NCBI GenBank assembly: GCA_039931065.1
Contig: JBDTSP010000009.1
Coordinates: 62,001 to 126,000, forward strand
From: CADEED01 sp039931065
GTDB taxonomy: Bacteria > Pseudomonadota > Gammaproteobacteria > Steroidobacterales > Steroidobacteraceae
Direction of reading: 5' to 3'
DNA length: 64,000 bases
Of this stretch, positions 1 to 8,303 are shown one piece after another; the stretch's first letter is position 1, and the number at the start of each line of letters is the position of its first letter. The translations under genes were made by a program, and so were the position numbers. The notes beneath the pieces were generated by a model. It was not told where the DNA came from. It was given only the letters and a program-made list of their open reading frames with translations, and searched no databases.

Positions 1-73
1 CCCAGTCGTACAAAGCCCAGGCGAAGATGGGCCGGTTCTTGATGAGGTCACGCACGGGATCGGAGGCTACCAT
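1..73 (-). CDS. MFS transporter, UMF1/ATG22-like, N-terminal 24 codons (runs off window)
   Basis: Partial gene reading leftwards out of the window. The reverse strand opens with ATG at 73 and encodes a short polar leader followed by NRPIFAWALYDW. The WALYDW motif at the start of the first membrane helix is typical of the UMF1/ATG22-like branch of the major facilitator superfamily, where it usually continues as ANSAFATT. Only 24 codons are visible, so the family call rests on one motif. A perfect palindrome begins seven bases upstream of the start codon (81-125), so this gene's leader DNA has probably been rearranged. Substrate unknown. Confidence 0.5.
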   Translation of the reverse strand, partial: MVASDPVRDLIKNRPIFAWALYDW

Positions 74-80
74 TTGTGTA

Positions 81-125
81 AATGGGGACACTCCCCATTT
101 CCCGGAAATGGGGAGTGTCCCCATT
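81..125. repeat. Perfect 45-bp palindrome, REP/BIME-like
   Basis: The 20-base arm at 81-100 (AATGGGGACACTCCCCATTT) is exactly reverse-complementary to 106-125. The CCCGG between them continues the symmetry around base 103. Each arm is itself nearly palindromic (AATGGGGA/TCCCCATT), giving the nested dyad structure of REP sequences mobilised by RAYT (Y1) transposases. It sits between the start of an MFS gene and a 5'-truncated lipoprotein remnant. Related GGGGAC-containing inverted repeats occur at 22346-22363 and 52573-52652. No RAYT gene lies in the window. Confidence 0.8.
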
Positions 126-386
126 CTGGATCTGTTTGCGCTGGTTTCGTACGACCAGATGGTCGACGCGATGGAGAACCGCAATTCCATCGCCTACCTG
201 ACGATCGTCGACGCATATTTCGTGCGCGGCAACCGGCACAAAACCCATACGTTGATCGACCTCGCGGTGATCGATCCCGCCACCCGTTCGCTGGTGCTGC
301 GCGCCGGCGGGACCAGCAGCCTCGGCGGCAATACCACCCTCATCGATGCACAGCGCCATGAGAACGCGCGGGGACCGCGCCCGTGA
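126..386 (+). pseudogene. Remnant of rhombotarget-type lipoprotein (5'-truncated, frame lost at 3' end)
   Basis: From about 126 the reading frame encodes LDLFALVSYDQ, then SIAYLTIVDAYFVRG, then DLAVIDPATRSLVLRAGG. This resembles the core of the 'rhombotarget lipoprotein' family, which NCBI models tie to species with rhombosortase/GlyGly-CTERM sorting. The signal peptide, lipobox and N-terminal half are missing because the frame runs straight into the palindrome at 81-125. After TLIDAQR the frame decays into HENARGPRP and a stop. An open frame exists back to 27, but the part translated from the palindrome is not protein-like. The family call is from memory of the conserved core. Confidence 0.5.
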
Positions 387-598
387 AGATGGCGCACCGA
401 TCGGAACGCGGCGTCGGCGCGCTCGACCCCCTGCTGCTCACGCTGTTAGGCGCCTGCCTCTGGCTTGCCGCGATTCGCGCGAGCCGCGCCGCCGTCCCCG
501 CCCGCGACACAGCCGATCAACGCACGGGCGCTCTTTTAGCCGCAGGCAGTTTGACTCGCCAACGTTCAGCCTCTTCCGGCTTGTTCCACGCGACGTAG
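383..598 (+). pseudogene. GlyGly-CTERM-like sorting-signal fragment
   Basis: From GTG 383 (or ATG 389) the frame encodes HRSERGVGALDPLLLTLLG, then CLWLAAIRASRAA. This is a Gly/Ala-Leu-Asp start, one hydrophobic helix and an Arg cluster, the architecture of GlyGly-CTERM signals cut by rhombosortase. After about 490 the sequence looks non-coding and runs into the 3' end of the reverse-strand TPR gene. It may be the C-terminal tail of the lipoprotein remnant at 126-386, now in another frame, or a separate small exported protein. The protein starting at 1741 has a similar tail, including the same AIRASR string. Confidence 0.45.
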
Positions 599-1743
599 AG
601 ATCGACCAGGCGTTGGCGCGCGTCGGCGAGGATGGGCGCGTTTTCTCCGCGCGCGGCGAGCAGTTGCCGTTCCGACGAGATCAGCATTCCTTCGGCCTCG
701 TCGTACCTCTTCATCAGCGTGAGATTTGCGCCGATCATGCTTTCGACCGACGCGGTGGCCCAGTGCCCCGCCGGCAGGTGTTGACGTCGAAGTGCCAGCG
801 ACTCGCGCAGCAGCCGATCGGCTTCTTCGGTCTGGCCGAGCGGCCCCAACGCGCGACCCAATACGGTCATGGCCGAACTGACCATGACGTTCGTGTCCGG
901 CAGCGTCTTGCCGCGCAGGGCCAGGACTTCCTGGGCCAATGGCACGGCCTCCGCGTAACGCTGGCGCCGCACCAGATGATCTGCGTAGTTGTTCAGTGTC
1001 CACGCATACTCGGGATGTTCGGGCCCCAGCACTTTGCGACGAATCGCGATGGCCTCGAGATAAGTCCTGCCCGCATCGTCCCAGCGGCCAACGAGTTCGA
1101 GCATCGATGCGTACGGCGAAAGTTTCTCCGCGAGCAGCGGATCATTCGGACCGAAGGCACGCCGCGCGGCTTCCACGCTTTTCGTGAACATCGCCAGCGC
1201 TTCGTCGTTCTTGCCGAGCTCGGCCTTCGCCATCCCCAGGTTGGTGTATTTGGTGGACAGCGAAGCGTCGCTCGGCGAGCCTTGCTGCAGGACTCTCAAT
1301 GCGCGCTCCAGGTAGGCCTCGGCCTCGGTGCTGCGGCCGAGGCGGGTGAGAATGCGTCCCTGCTGATCGAGATGATCCGCGAGGTCCTCCGTCGTGGTGA
1401 ACGGATAACGATCGACCAGTACGTTCATCTCATGCACCGTTGCGGCTGCATCCTCGAATCGGCCGTCGAACTCCTGCGCATGACCGATCCGGCTGAGCGT
1501 CTGGACCAAGGCACGGCTGCCCTGCGGGGATTGCAGACGTTGCGCGTCCAGCGCGCGTTTGAATTGCGTCTCTGCGGATTCATACTCGCCGAGCGCGACA
1601 TACGTATCGCCGATGATGGTGCCGATTTCCGCTTCGAGTTCGGAAGTCGCATTCAGTGTCTCGGCGCGCCCGGCTGCCGAGTCCAGCACTTCACGCACCT
1701 TCACGTCTTTGCCGAGGGAGTCCGGTTTCGCCGCGCCTAACAT
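517..1743 (-). pseudogene. TPR region of a Ser/Thr kinase-TPR protein, kinase domain lost
   Basis: The reverse-strand frame encodes tandem tetratricopeptide repeats of the kinesin-light-chain type, for example FGPNDPLLAEKLSPYASML and RRKVLGPEHPEYAWTLNNYA. The first family-like residues, MLGAAKPDSLGKDVKVREVL, match the linker that follows the catalytic domain in bacterial Ser/Thr kinases with C-terminal TPRs. Upstream of 1743 the frame stays open to 1887 but is low-quality and antisense to another gene, so the kinase domain and true start are missing. The break at about 1741-1743 coincides with the truncated 5' end of the divergent GlyGly-CTERM gene. Probably non-functional, or a TPR-only protein if a fortuitous start is used. 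Confidence 0.6.
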
Positions 1744-2541
1744 GGCACTCCGATCCGTTCGCCGCTGAATTCGGTGAGCGATATTGGCCCGAACGATCCG
1801 GGCAATGGCTTTGGGGCCGGCGGCTGGACGGGCCAGAACGGATGGTATCTGCGCACACCCGCCAACAAGTTTCCGGGCAAACCGCATCAGGAGGGGCCGG
1901 GCGGTTTCGGCTTCGAGGGCAGTTACCCGGAAAACGTCACCGATTTCACTGTCGGCGGCGTGTCACCGGCCGGGGGCGCACCGAGCAATCCTGCGACCTG
2001 CCCGTTTACGCCAGATGCCGTGGTGATCACGACGCAGAGTCCGGTGGAGATCATCGCAACCAGCTCGAGCGGAAAACAGGTGCGAACAAAAGATGGCGCG
2101 ATCGTGGCGCAGGAACTGGACAGCGGCATCCACAGCATGGCCTTCCCGCACGACGATGGCACATTCGCCTGGACGCTGGTGTTGCCGCCGGATGACTACG
2201 ACGTAAAGCTGGTGGGTACGCGCGCCGGACCGTACACGCTGACGCTAACTACCTTCGACGCCGATGGGAACCCCGTCGACAAGGTCACCGAAGGTTTCAC
2301 CAACCCGGATCAGATCGACGAATACAAGCTCGAGGCGCCGGAGCCGGTGGCGGTGGTTACGCCTCCTCCGGCACCCGTTCCCCCGGCCCCGAGTGGCAAC
2401 GGCAGTGCGAATGGTGCCGCAAAGGCCGGCGGTGGCGGCGCACTCGATGCATGGCTGCTGCTGGCGTTGTCGGTACTGGCGGCTGCTACTGCGATTCGCG
2501 CGTCGCGCGGAAGGAGATCTTCGGCCAGCGTTCGATGGTGA
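1741..2541 (+). pseudogene. C-terminal part of a GlyGly-CTERM (rhombosortase substrate) protein
   Basis: The frame opens directly after a stop at 1738-1740 and encodes HGTPIRSPLNSVSDIGPNDP with no signal peptide, although this class is secreted. The body is a Thr/Asp/Gly-rich extracellular domain. A proline-rich spacer follows, then GGGGALDAWLLLALSVLAA and an Arg-rich end (AIRASRGRR), a typical GlyGly-CTERM sorting signal. GTG 1774 is the first possible start but would give no export signal. The gene therefore looks 5'-truncated at the junction that also cuts the divergent kinase/TPR gene. Its last 56 bases overlap the 3' end of prfC on the other strand. No rhombosortase is present in the window. 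The function of the body is not recognised. Confidence 0.6.
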
Positions 2542-4075
2542 GCTCGAGGTTCACGCGCGAAGGAGCCAGGTAGACCAACGCGCCCGAATGATCGATGGCG
2601 AGATGGTCGTAAGCCTTGGTGCGGAATTCCTCGAGGTGTTTCTCGTCTTCGCAGTAGAGCCAGCGGGCGGTGTGTACGCCGATCGTCTCGAACACCGAGG
2701 CGACGGCGTATTCATCCTGCAACCGGAAGGCGACCACTTCGAACTGCAGCTGGCCGACGGCGCCCAGGATCATGTCGTTATTGCGCAGCGGCTTGAACAG
2801 CTGCGTGGCACCCTCTTCGCAGAGTTGTCCGAGCCCCTTGCTCAGGGCCTTGGCCTTGAGTGGGTCCTTGAGCACGGCGCGGCGGAACATTTCCGGCGCG
2901 AAGTTGGGGATGCCGGTGAAGGTGAGTTTCTCGCCTTCGGTGAAGGTGTCGCCGATGTTGATGGTGCCGTGGTTGTGCAGACCGATGATGTCGCCGGCAA
3001 ACGCCTCGTCCGCCGCCGAGCGATCTGCCGCCATGAACGTGAGCGCATCGGCGATGCGCATTTCCTTCTCGAGCCGGACGTGGAACATGCGCATGCCGCG
3101 CGTGTATTTCCCCGAACACAGGCGCATGAACGCGATGCGATCGCGGTGTTGCGGATCCATGTTCGCCTGGATCTTGAAGACGAAGCCCGTGAGCTTTTCC
3201 TCGCCGGCTTCGACCTCGCGCTGCACGGCGGCACGCGGCAGCGGCGCCGGAGCATGGCGCGCGAAATGCGCCAGCAACTCCTCGACACCGAAGTTCGAAA
3301 TGGCGGAGCCGAAAAACACCGGCGACTGCCGGCCTTCGAGGTAAGCCTCGACGTTGAACTCGGCGGTGCCACCGCGCACCAGTTCGATTTCATCATCGAA
3401 GCGCGCGGCGCGGTCGCCGAGGAACTCGCGTCCCGCGGCGCTGTGCAACCCTTCGATGGTGCGGTTGGTGCCACGCTCGCCACGCGCCGCCGCTTCGTAA
3501 ACGTAGATGCGGTCTTCGATGAGGTGATAAACGCCCGCCAGGTCGCGGCCCATTCCGATCGGCCAGGTGACGGGCGCGGTGCGGATCTTGAGCACGCTCT
3601 CGATCTCATCGAGTAGTTCGATGGGGGGGCGGCCCTCGCGATCGAGTTTGTTGATGAAGGTCATGATGGGCGTGTCGCGCATGCGGCACACCTCCATCAG
3701 CTTGATGGTGCGTTCCTCGACACCCTTGGCGCAGTCGATGACCATGAGCGCGCTATCTACCGCGGTGAGCGTGCGATAGGTGTCTTCCGAGAAATCCTCG
3801 TGGCCCGGCGTATCGAGCAGATTGATGATCTCGTCCCGGAACGGGAACTGCATCACCGAGGAGGTGATGGAGATTCCGCGCTGCTTCTCGAGCGCCATCC
3901 AGTCGGAGGTGGCGTGCCGCGCCGCCTTGCGCCCCTTGACGGTACCCGCGAGCTGGATCGCGCCGCCGAACAGCAGCAGCTTTTCGGTGAGTGTCGTCTT
4001 GCCTGCGTCGGGATGCGAAATGATGGCAAAAGTTCTTCTTTTCCTTATTTCTCCGCCACTTACATCAGTCGTCAT
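2486..4075 (-). CDS. prfC: Peptide chain release factor 3
   Basis: Translational GTPase that recycles RF1/RF2 from the ribosome after peptide release. The 529-aa length is normal for RF3. G-domain motifs are clear: SHPDAGKTT (P-loop), DTPGHEDF (G3) and NKLDREG (G4), followed by the beta-barrel and C-terminal domains through IGVHTARWLYC. The start is set at ATG 4075 (MTTDVSGGEIRKRRTF) because the preceding 21 in-frame codons are not protein-like and RF3 normally begins close to the KRRTFAIISHPDAGKTT segment. It stands alone on the reverse strand, and its 3' end overlaps a truncated convergent gene by 56 bases. Confidence 0.97.
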   Translation of the reverse strand: MTTDVSGGEIRKRRTFAIISHPDAGKTTLTEKLLLFGGAIQLAGTVKGRKAARHATSDWMALEKQRGISITSSVMQFPFRDEIINLLDTPGHEDFSEDTYRTLTAVDSALMVIDCAKGVEERTIKLMEVCRMRDTPIMTFINKLDREGRPPIELLDEIESVLKIRTAPVTWPIGMGRDLAGVYHLIEDRIYVYEAAARGERGTNRTIEGLHSAAGREFLGDRAARFDDEIELVRGGTAEFNVEAYLEGRQSPVFFGSAISNFGVEELLAHFARHAPAPLPRAAVQREVEAGEEKLTGFVFKIQANMDPQHRDRIAFMRLCSGKYTRGMRMFHVRLEKEMRIADALTFMAADRSAADEAFAGDIIGLHNHGTINIGDTFTEGEKLTFTGIPNFAPEMFRRAVLKDPLKAKALSKGLGQLCEEGATQLFKPLRNNDMILGAVGQLQFEVVAFRLQDEYAVASVFETIGVHTARWLYCEDEKHLEEFRTKAYDHLAIDHSGALVYLAPSRVNLELTIERWPKISFRATRESQ

Positions 4076-4492
4076 AGCCCAACGCTCGACAAAAAGAACA
4101 CATATAGGGACACAAATTCCAAGGCCAGCCGGGTACATCGGGGCCAGAAGAGGTCGCGCATGATATCAGCGCTGGCGCCGCCACTCTGAAATCCAGGGAT
4201 AGCAACGCTGGAGCGTTGGCCAAATCTACCCATCCCGCATTTCGCCACGGGAATTTGTCACATCCGGGAGAAGCGACCCAATCACCAGTGGGCCATCGTC
4301 GAGTTTCCGGAGCGTAATTTCTCGCGATGAGATCCAGCCGCGGTCATCTGTGCAGTCTCAGCGCGTTGGAACAAACCGCCGCGGACGGCATGTGCATCGG
4401 TGTCGTCAGATCCAGCCTCGGCGTCCGAAAGGAGCAGTCTGCCGATCAGATATTGCGCCGATGGGAGCCTGACGGCAGGGCGCGCCCAGTAA
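4076..4492. other. Non-coding stretch upstream of prfC, nothing recognised
   Basis: About 400 bases between the prfC start and a degraded gene fragment. It must hold the prfC promoter; a TATATG element on the reverse strand around 4101-4106 is a possible -10 box, but no convincing -35 pairs with it. No RNA gene, repeat or open frame of quality is visible. Confidence 0.4.
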
Positions 4493-4660
4493 AATTATGA
4501 GCCCTGCGACGCTGGCATCAAGGATCTCGCGGGCGACAATGTCTACTTCAAGGACGAGGCCGGCCGAATCTTCCGCACGCACTCCTCGCTCGCATGCCGG
4601 GGCCACGACTTCCTGACCCTCTATCGAATTTTTCTGACCGACACTTTGCCACGGCACGTC
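4493..4660 (+). pseudogene. DUF899-like fragment
   Basis: A short open frame encodes GDNVYFKDEAGRIFRTHSS and then DFLTLYRIF. This resembles the C-terminal part of DUF899 (thioredoxin-like) proteins, which carry the pattern VFYKDE-x-G-x-IFHTYSTYARG. The fragment begins just after a stop at 4490-4492 and has neither the N-terminal two thirds of the family nor its usual ending. It reads without a stop into the leader of the downstream lipoprotein gene. The call is from motif memory over about 35 residues. Confidence 0.35.
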
Positions 4661-4721
4661 ATCAATGCGACGCTCGCTGCAGAGGCAAGGTTTGGCCAGC
4701 AGCGACTGGCGGGGCAGCATT

Positions 4722-7367
4722 ATGTGGTCGGGATCAGTTCTTCGCATCGTCGTCGTGGGTGCGCTCGCGGCTTTGACGGGCTGCGGGGGTGGCGGTGGCG
4801 GCGGAACCAATCCGCCTGGCCCTCCCGGGGATACCACCGCGCCGGACACCACGATTGGCGCAACGCCGAATGCGCTCACGAATCAACCGACGGCGACGTT
4901 CCAGTTCACCTCGACCGAGACGGGGACGTTCGAAGGCAGTCTCGATGGAGCCGCGTTCACGACAGTATCAAGCCCGTTCGTGACGGCAGCTCTGGCCGAT
5001 GGTGCACACACCTTGGCGGTGCGGGCGCGCGACGCCGCGGGCAATGTCGATGCGACGCCGGCCTCGCTCACCTGGACGATCGACACGGTCGCCCCCGTCG
5101 CGACGATCACGAGCGGACCGTCGGCCGAGACCGCGTCGACCTCCGCGACGATAACCTTCACGACGGAAGCCGGGACGACGGTGGAGGCATTCACGCCGTC
5201 CGGCGGACCCACCACTGTCGCCTCGCCGCTGCAACTCACCGGACTCACCGACGGAATGAAGGCGGTATCGCTGCGCGCGCGCGACGCCGCCGGCAACTTG
5301 CAACTCGTGGCGGCGGAACGCGTGTGGCGGGTCGACTCGACGGCCCCGACTGCGCAGATCGTGTTCCCGACGCCAATGTCGTACACCGACGAAGCGAATA
5401 TCGCGGTGCGAGCGACGGTCGTCGATGCAGGAACGATCGCGGCGGTTCGCATCAACGGTGTTGCGGCCACGCTGCTGTCCGGCAATACATACACCGCGCG
5501 CGTGCCAGTTTCGCCAGGCGACAACACGCTGACCGTATCGACTACCGACAATCTTGGAAATTCGGACGCGCATGCGGCGACCGCGAGCATCGCCAACCGC
5601 GACACCGTCATCTACAAGATGGCCGCCATGGTCTGGGATGCCGCGGGAAACCGCGCGCTGGTGGCGGACTCGGAGCGGCACGCGCTACTCGCGCTGCGCG
5701 GAACGGATGGCTACGCCACCATCCTGTCCGACGACGATCACGGCACCGGCGCCCGGTTCTCTGGCTCTTCACCGCTCGCGCTCGACGCCGCGAACAACCG
5801 GGTGCTCGCGCTCGGAGAATCCGAAGTCATCGCGATCAACCTCACCACCGGCAGCCGCACGACAGTCGTCGCGACCCCGGGCCTCAACGAAGTGGCGGAC
5901 GTCGCGCACATGATCTGCGCATCTCCGTGCACGCAGCTGTACGCGACCGGAATGCCGTCCGGAACTATCGTCTGGCAGTCGGCCGTCTTCACGATCAATC
6001 TCGCAACCGGCGCGCAGAATGTGATCTCGGGTGGCGACTTCGCCGTAGGCACGGGACCTGCGCTCATAAACCCGTCCGGCATGGTCCTCGACAATTCGAC
6101 CGGCACGCTGCGAGCCCTCGTCTCGGACTACGCAGCCGATGCGATATTCGCAGTGGATTTCGCGACGGGTGCGCGCACCGTCCTCTCTTCGGCGTCCGTT
6201 GGCACGGGCACCGCAATGGAAGGGCCCGCCGGTCTTGCGCTCGATCCGGCAACCAGCCGGTTGTTCGTCGGCGACAATGCGACGTCTCCCTACGTGGGCC
6301 GCGTCTTTCAGGTAAACCTTGCGAACGGCAACCGCACGACGATCGTCGCGCCCCCGTCGAGTGGGACGTTCAAATCGATCTTCAATCTGAGATACGACAC
6401 GGCCAACGATCGGCTGCTGGTTCCGCAGTTCCCCTCGAGCGTGTCGCAGGTGCCGCTGAATGCTCCTGCGGTGAATCGCCTTTCCGACAGCTTTGTGGGG
6501 ACTGGGGCAGCGCTCACGTCCCTGAGTTCGCTCATCCTCGATCCGCGCACGGTCGCTCCGACGCTGCTCGCAACGACGACCGGCCTCGTGGTGCGCGTGA
6601 ACTCGCTGACCGGCGATCGCACCGACGTCGTGGCAACGACAGTGGCGCCCGGAGGCGCGCAGTTCACCGCGCGTCATCTACAACTCGACCTGCGCAACAC
6701 GCCGGTTGCCGACCGCGTGATCATGGACGATACCGGCAGCACGTTCCATCTCTATACGTATGACAGCAACGCTGTGTTCACGCGCCAGTCGCATGCAACT
6801 CTTCCATTCACCGCTCCGGGTCCAGAGTTCCAGTACGACGCGCCGAACGATCGCATGATCCTCGCGTACACGCAGCCCGGCGTCCGATTCGTCATCCAGC
6901 CCATGGACGTCACGACGGGGACTCTAGGCACGCCCATCGCGGAATCTCCGTGGGGCGCTCCGACGTTCAGCGAGGTGCGCGCGCTGGCGCTCGATACCGT
7001 GGGCAACTCGCGGCGACTGCTCGCGGCTGACAGCGGCGGCAACGCCCACTCTTTCGATTTGGCGAGTGGCGCAAGAACTCCAATCGGCCAAGGCCTGGGT
7101 TATATCGACGCGATGGACATCAACAGCCCCGGCCGCCTGGCCTACCTCGTGAGCGGGTCCGACCACACCTTGATCCGGCTCGATCTCGCCGGAGGTGGCC
7201 ACACGACGGTGTCCGGACTTGCCGTGGGCCAGGGTCCAAAAATCATGCCGGGCTTTGCGCGGATTGCCGGCGAGTTCGCGCGGGACCTCGTCTATGTGCT
7301 GTCCAACGAAGACACCATCCTCGCTGTGGATCTGCTGAACGGCGAGCGCGTCATCTTGTCGCGCTGA
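4722..7367 (+). CDS. Large surface lipoprotein: Ig-like repeats plus beta-propeller
   Basis: An 881-aa predicted lipoprotein. The start at ATG 4722 gives a short signal peptide ending in LAALTGC, with Cys21 as the lipidation site and a Gly-rich linker after it. Residues about 30-190 contain two repeats of the bacterial Ig-like type with the signature LAVRARDAAGNVD / VSLRARDAAGNLQ. A third beta-sandwich runs to about 300 (GDNTLTVSTTDNLGN). The rest is built of repeats such as GPAGLALDPATSRLFVGDN and IAINLTTGSRTTVVA, as in NHL/SMP-30-like six-bladed propellers. No catalytic motif is evident, so adhesion or ligand binding at the outer surface is likely. It is flanked by degraded genes and appears monocistronic. 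Confidence 0.75.
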   Translation: MWSGSVLRIVVVGALAALTGCGGGGGGGTNPPGPPGDTTAPDTTIGATPNALTNQPTATFQFTSTETGTFEGSLDGAAFTTVSSPFVTAALADGAHTLAVRARDAAGNVDATPASLTWTIDTVAPVATITSGPSAETASTSATITFTTEAGTTVEAFTPSGGPTTVASPLQLTGLTDGMKAVSLRARDAAGNLQLVAAERVWRVDSTAPTAQIVFPTPMSYTDEANIAVRATVVDAGTIAAVRINGVAATLLSGNTYTARVPVSPGDNTLTVSTTDNLGNSDAHAATASIANRDTVIYKMAAMVWDAAGNRALVADSERHALLALRGTDGYATILSDDDHGTGARFSGSSPLALDAANNRVLALGESEVIAINLTTGSRTTVVATPGLNEVADVAHMICASPCTQLYATGMPSGTIVWQSAVFTINLATGAQNVISGGDFAVGTGPALINPSGMVLDNSTGTLRALVSDYAADAIFAVDFATGARTVLSSASVGTGTAMEGPAGLALDPATSRLFVGDNATSPYVGRVFQVNLANGNRTTIVAPPSSGTFKSIFNLRYDTANDRLLVPQFPSSVSQVPLNAPAVNRLSDSFVGTGAALTSLSSLILDPRTVAPTLLATTTGLVVRVNSLTGDRTDVVATTVAPGGAQFTARHLQLDLRNTPVADRVIMDDTGSTFHLYTYDSNAVFTRQSHATLPFTAPGPEFQYDAPNDRMILAYTQPGVRFVIQPMDVTTGTLGTPIAESPWGAPTFSEVRALALDTVGNSRRLLAADSGGNAHSFDLASGARTPIGQGLGYIDAMDINSPGRLAYLVSGSDHTLIRLDLAGGGHTTVSGLAVGQGPKIMPGFARIAGEFARDLVYVLSNEDTILAVDLLNGERVILSR

Positions 7368-7429
7368 GGCCGGCAATAGACCTCCGTCGATAGGGCTCGT
7401 GGATACGGCGGCGCAGCGCGCGCGAGCTG

Positions 7430-7660
7430 AGCTACGAGCAGCTCGCCACCGCCATCACGCTGGACGAGTTGATCGCGCAGGCGGGTATCAGCCGTTGTCA
7501 GCTGCTGCGCACTTTTACCGAGGAAGTGGGAGTGTCACCGCACCGCTATTAGATGCACCTGCGCATTTCGCGGTCGCGCGAGATGCTGTCGCTCGGGCAT
7601 TCACCCGCGTTCGTGGCCGCGGGGCACTGCGCTATGGGCGAAAGTCGTTCGACTGAATGA
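7430..7660 (+). pseudogene. AraC-family C-terminal HTH fragment with internal stop
   Basis: In the frame of 7442 the DNA encodes ITLDELIAQAGISR, then QLLRTFTEEVGVSPHRY, a TAG stop at 7550-7552, then MHLRISRSREMLSLGHSPA. This is the double helix-turn-helix region of an AraC/XylS regulator, where the stop replaces a Leu or Val codon after PHRY. The N-terminal ligand domain is absent and the second HTH decays before the conserved Phe/Ser motif. It is a clear remnant. Confidence 0.7.
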
Positions 7661-7690
7661 ACTTGCCGTCATGAAGCGAACACTGACGTG

Positions 7691-8024
7691 TCAGGGGCGC
7701 CCTGCATAACGGCTTGCAAATTCGCTGCGAATGTTCAGCAGCACAGACTTGCCGGGCAATACTTCGATGTCGCGATATTTTCCATCGGCCATCCCAAAAG
7801 TCTCCAGGTCCCAGTGAGGCGAGTCAGCGGGCTCGCATTCGAACATTCTGTCCCAGGGGTCGGCTGCGAGTGGCCCCTACGTTCCGCGAAAGCTGACCGC
7901 TTGACTCGAATGATTGGACAGTCTGAACAGCAGGCCGTCGGACTTACATGAGACACAACAAGGCCAGTGATGCCGCGAATGCGAGAAGCGCGGCTGCAAA
8001 CCTTCGCATCGTGCTTTTCTTCAT
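7691..8024 (-). pseudogene. Small secreted protein, disrupted by a frameshift and a stop
   Basis: From ATG 8024 the reverse strand encodes a signal-peptide-like start, MRRFAAALLAFAASLALLC, then hits a stop. In the neighbouring frame, coding-like sequence continues (DGLLFRLSNHSSQAVSFRG), meets TAG, and resumes in that frame with WDRMFECEPADSPHWDLETFG and RDIEVLPGKSVLLNIRSEF to a stop at 7691-7693. The pieces together resemble one exported protein of roughly 110 residues with one frameshift and one nonsense codon. No family is recognised. If the two lesions are sequencing errors, this would be an intact gene. Confidence 0.45.
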
Positions 8025-8201
8025 GCGATCGCAAGCTTCATAACGGGCACGGACTATTGTTATAGTGGTCGAGGTAGGCATTGTGGCCCCTCTCGTGTTT
8101 GTAACCGCTCTCCATCCAGGTAGCTCTAACAGCCTTCTCCAACCTCGTTTGATCTGTTGCGCCGCGTCGTGCTCGCACTCCGACTTACTGGAAGATCTTT
8201 T

Positions 8202-8297
8202 ATCGCTCCGTCCGCGGGCAAGATCGATCGCGTGCTGTGTGAGGTGGGTGGACAGATGCGCGAAGGCGCGGAGCTGTTAGTCTTCGTCGATCAATAG
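8202..8297 (+). pseudogene. C-terminal biotinyl (BCCP) domain fragment
   Basis: The frame encodes IAPSAGKIDRVLCEVGGQM, then REGAELLVFVDQ and a stop. This matches the final strands of biotin carboxyl carrier domains (APxxGKI, then V-x-V-G-x-V-x-x-G-x-x-L). The biotinylated AMKM motif and everything upstream are missing. It is likely the last piece of an acyl-CoA carboxylase subunit gene, left directly in front of the CPBP protease gene. Confidence 0.55.
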
Positions 8298-8303
8298 CCG
8301 AAT

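Noticed and set aside
27..386. Open frame taken as one intact 119-aa protein
   Set aside because: The first third is translated from the palindrome and is not protein-like; only the part from about 126 resembles a family.
346..1740. 464-aa forward-strand ORF
   Set aside because: Antisense to clear TPR repeats; Arg/Pro/His-rich composition typical of shadow frames in GC-rich DNA.
1744..1887. N-terminal extension of the TPR frame
   Set aside because: No kinase motifs; antisense to the truncated GlyGly gene; open by chance.
4646..6763. 705-aa Arg-rich ORF overlapping the surface lipoprotein
   Set aside because: Shadow frame; the other frame has a lipobox and Ig/propeller repeats.
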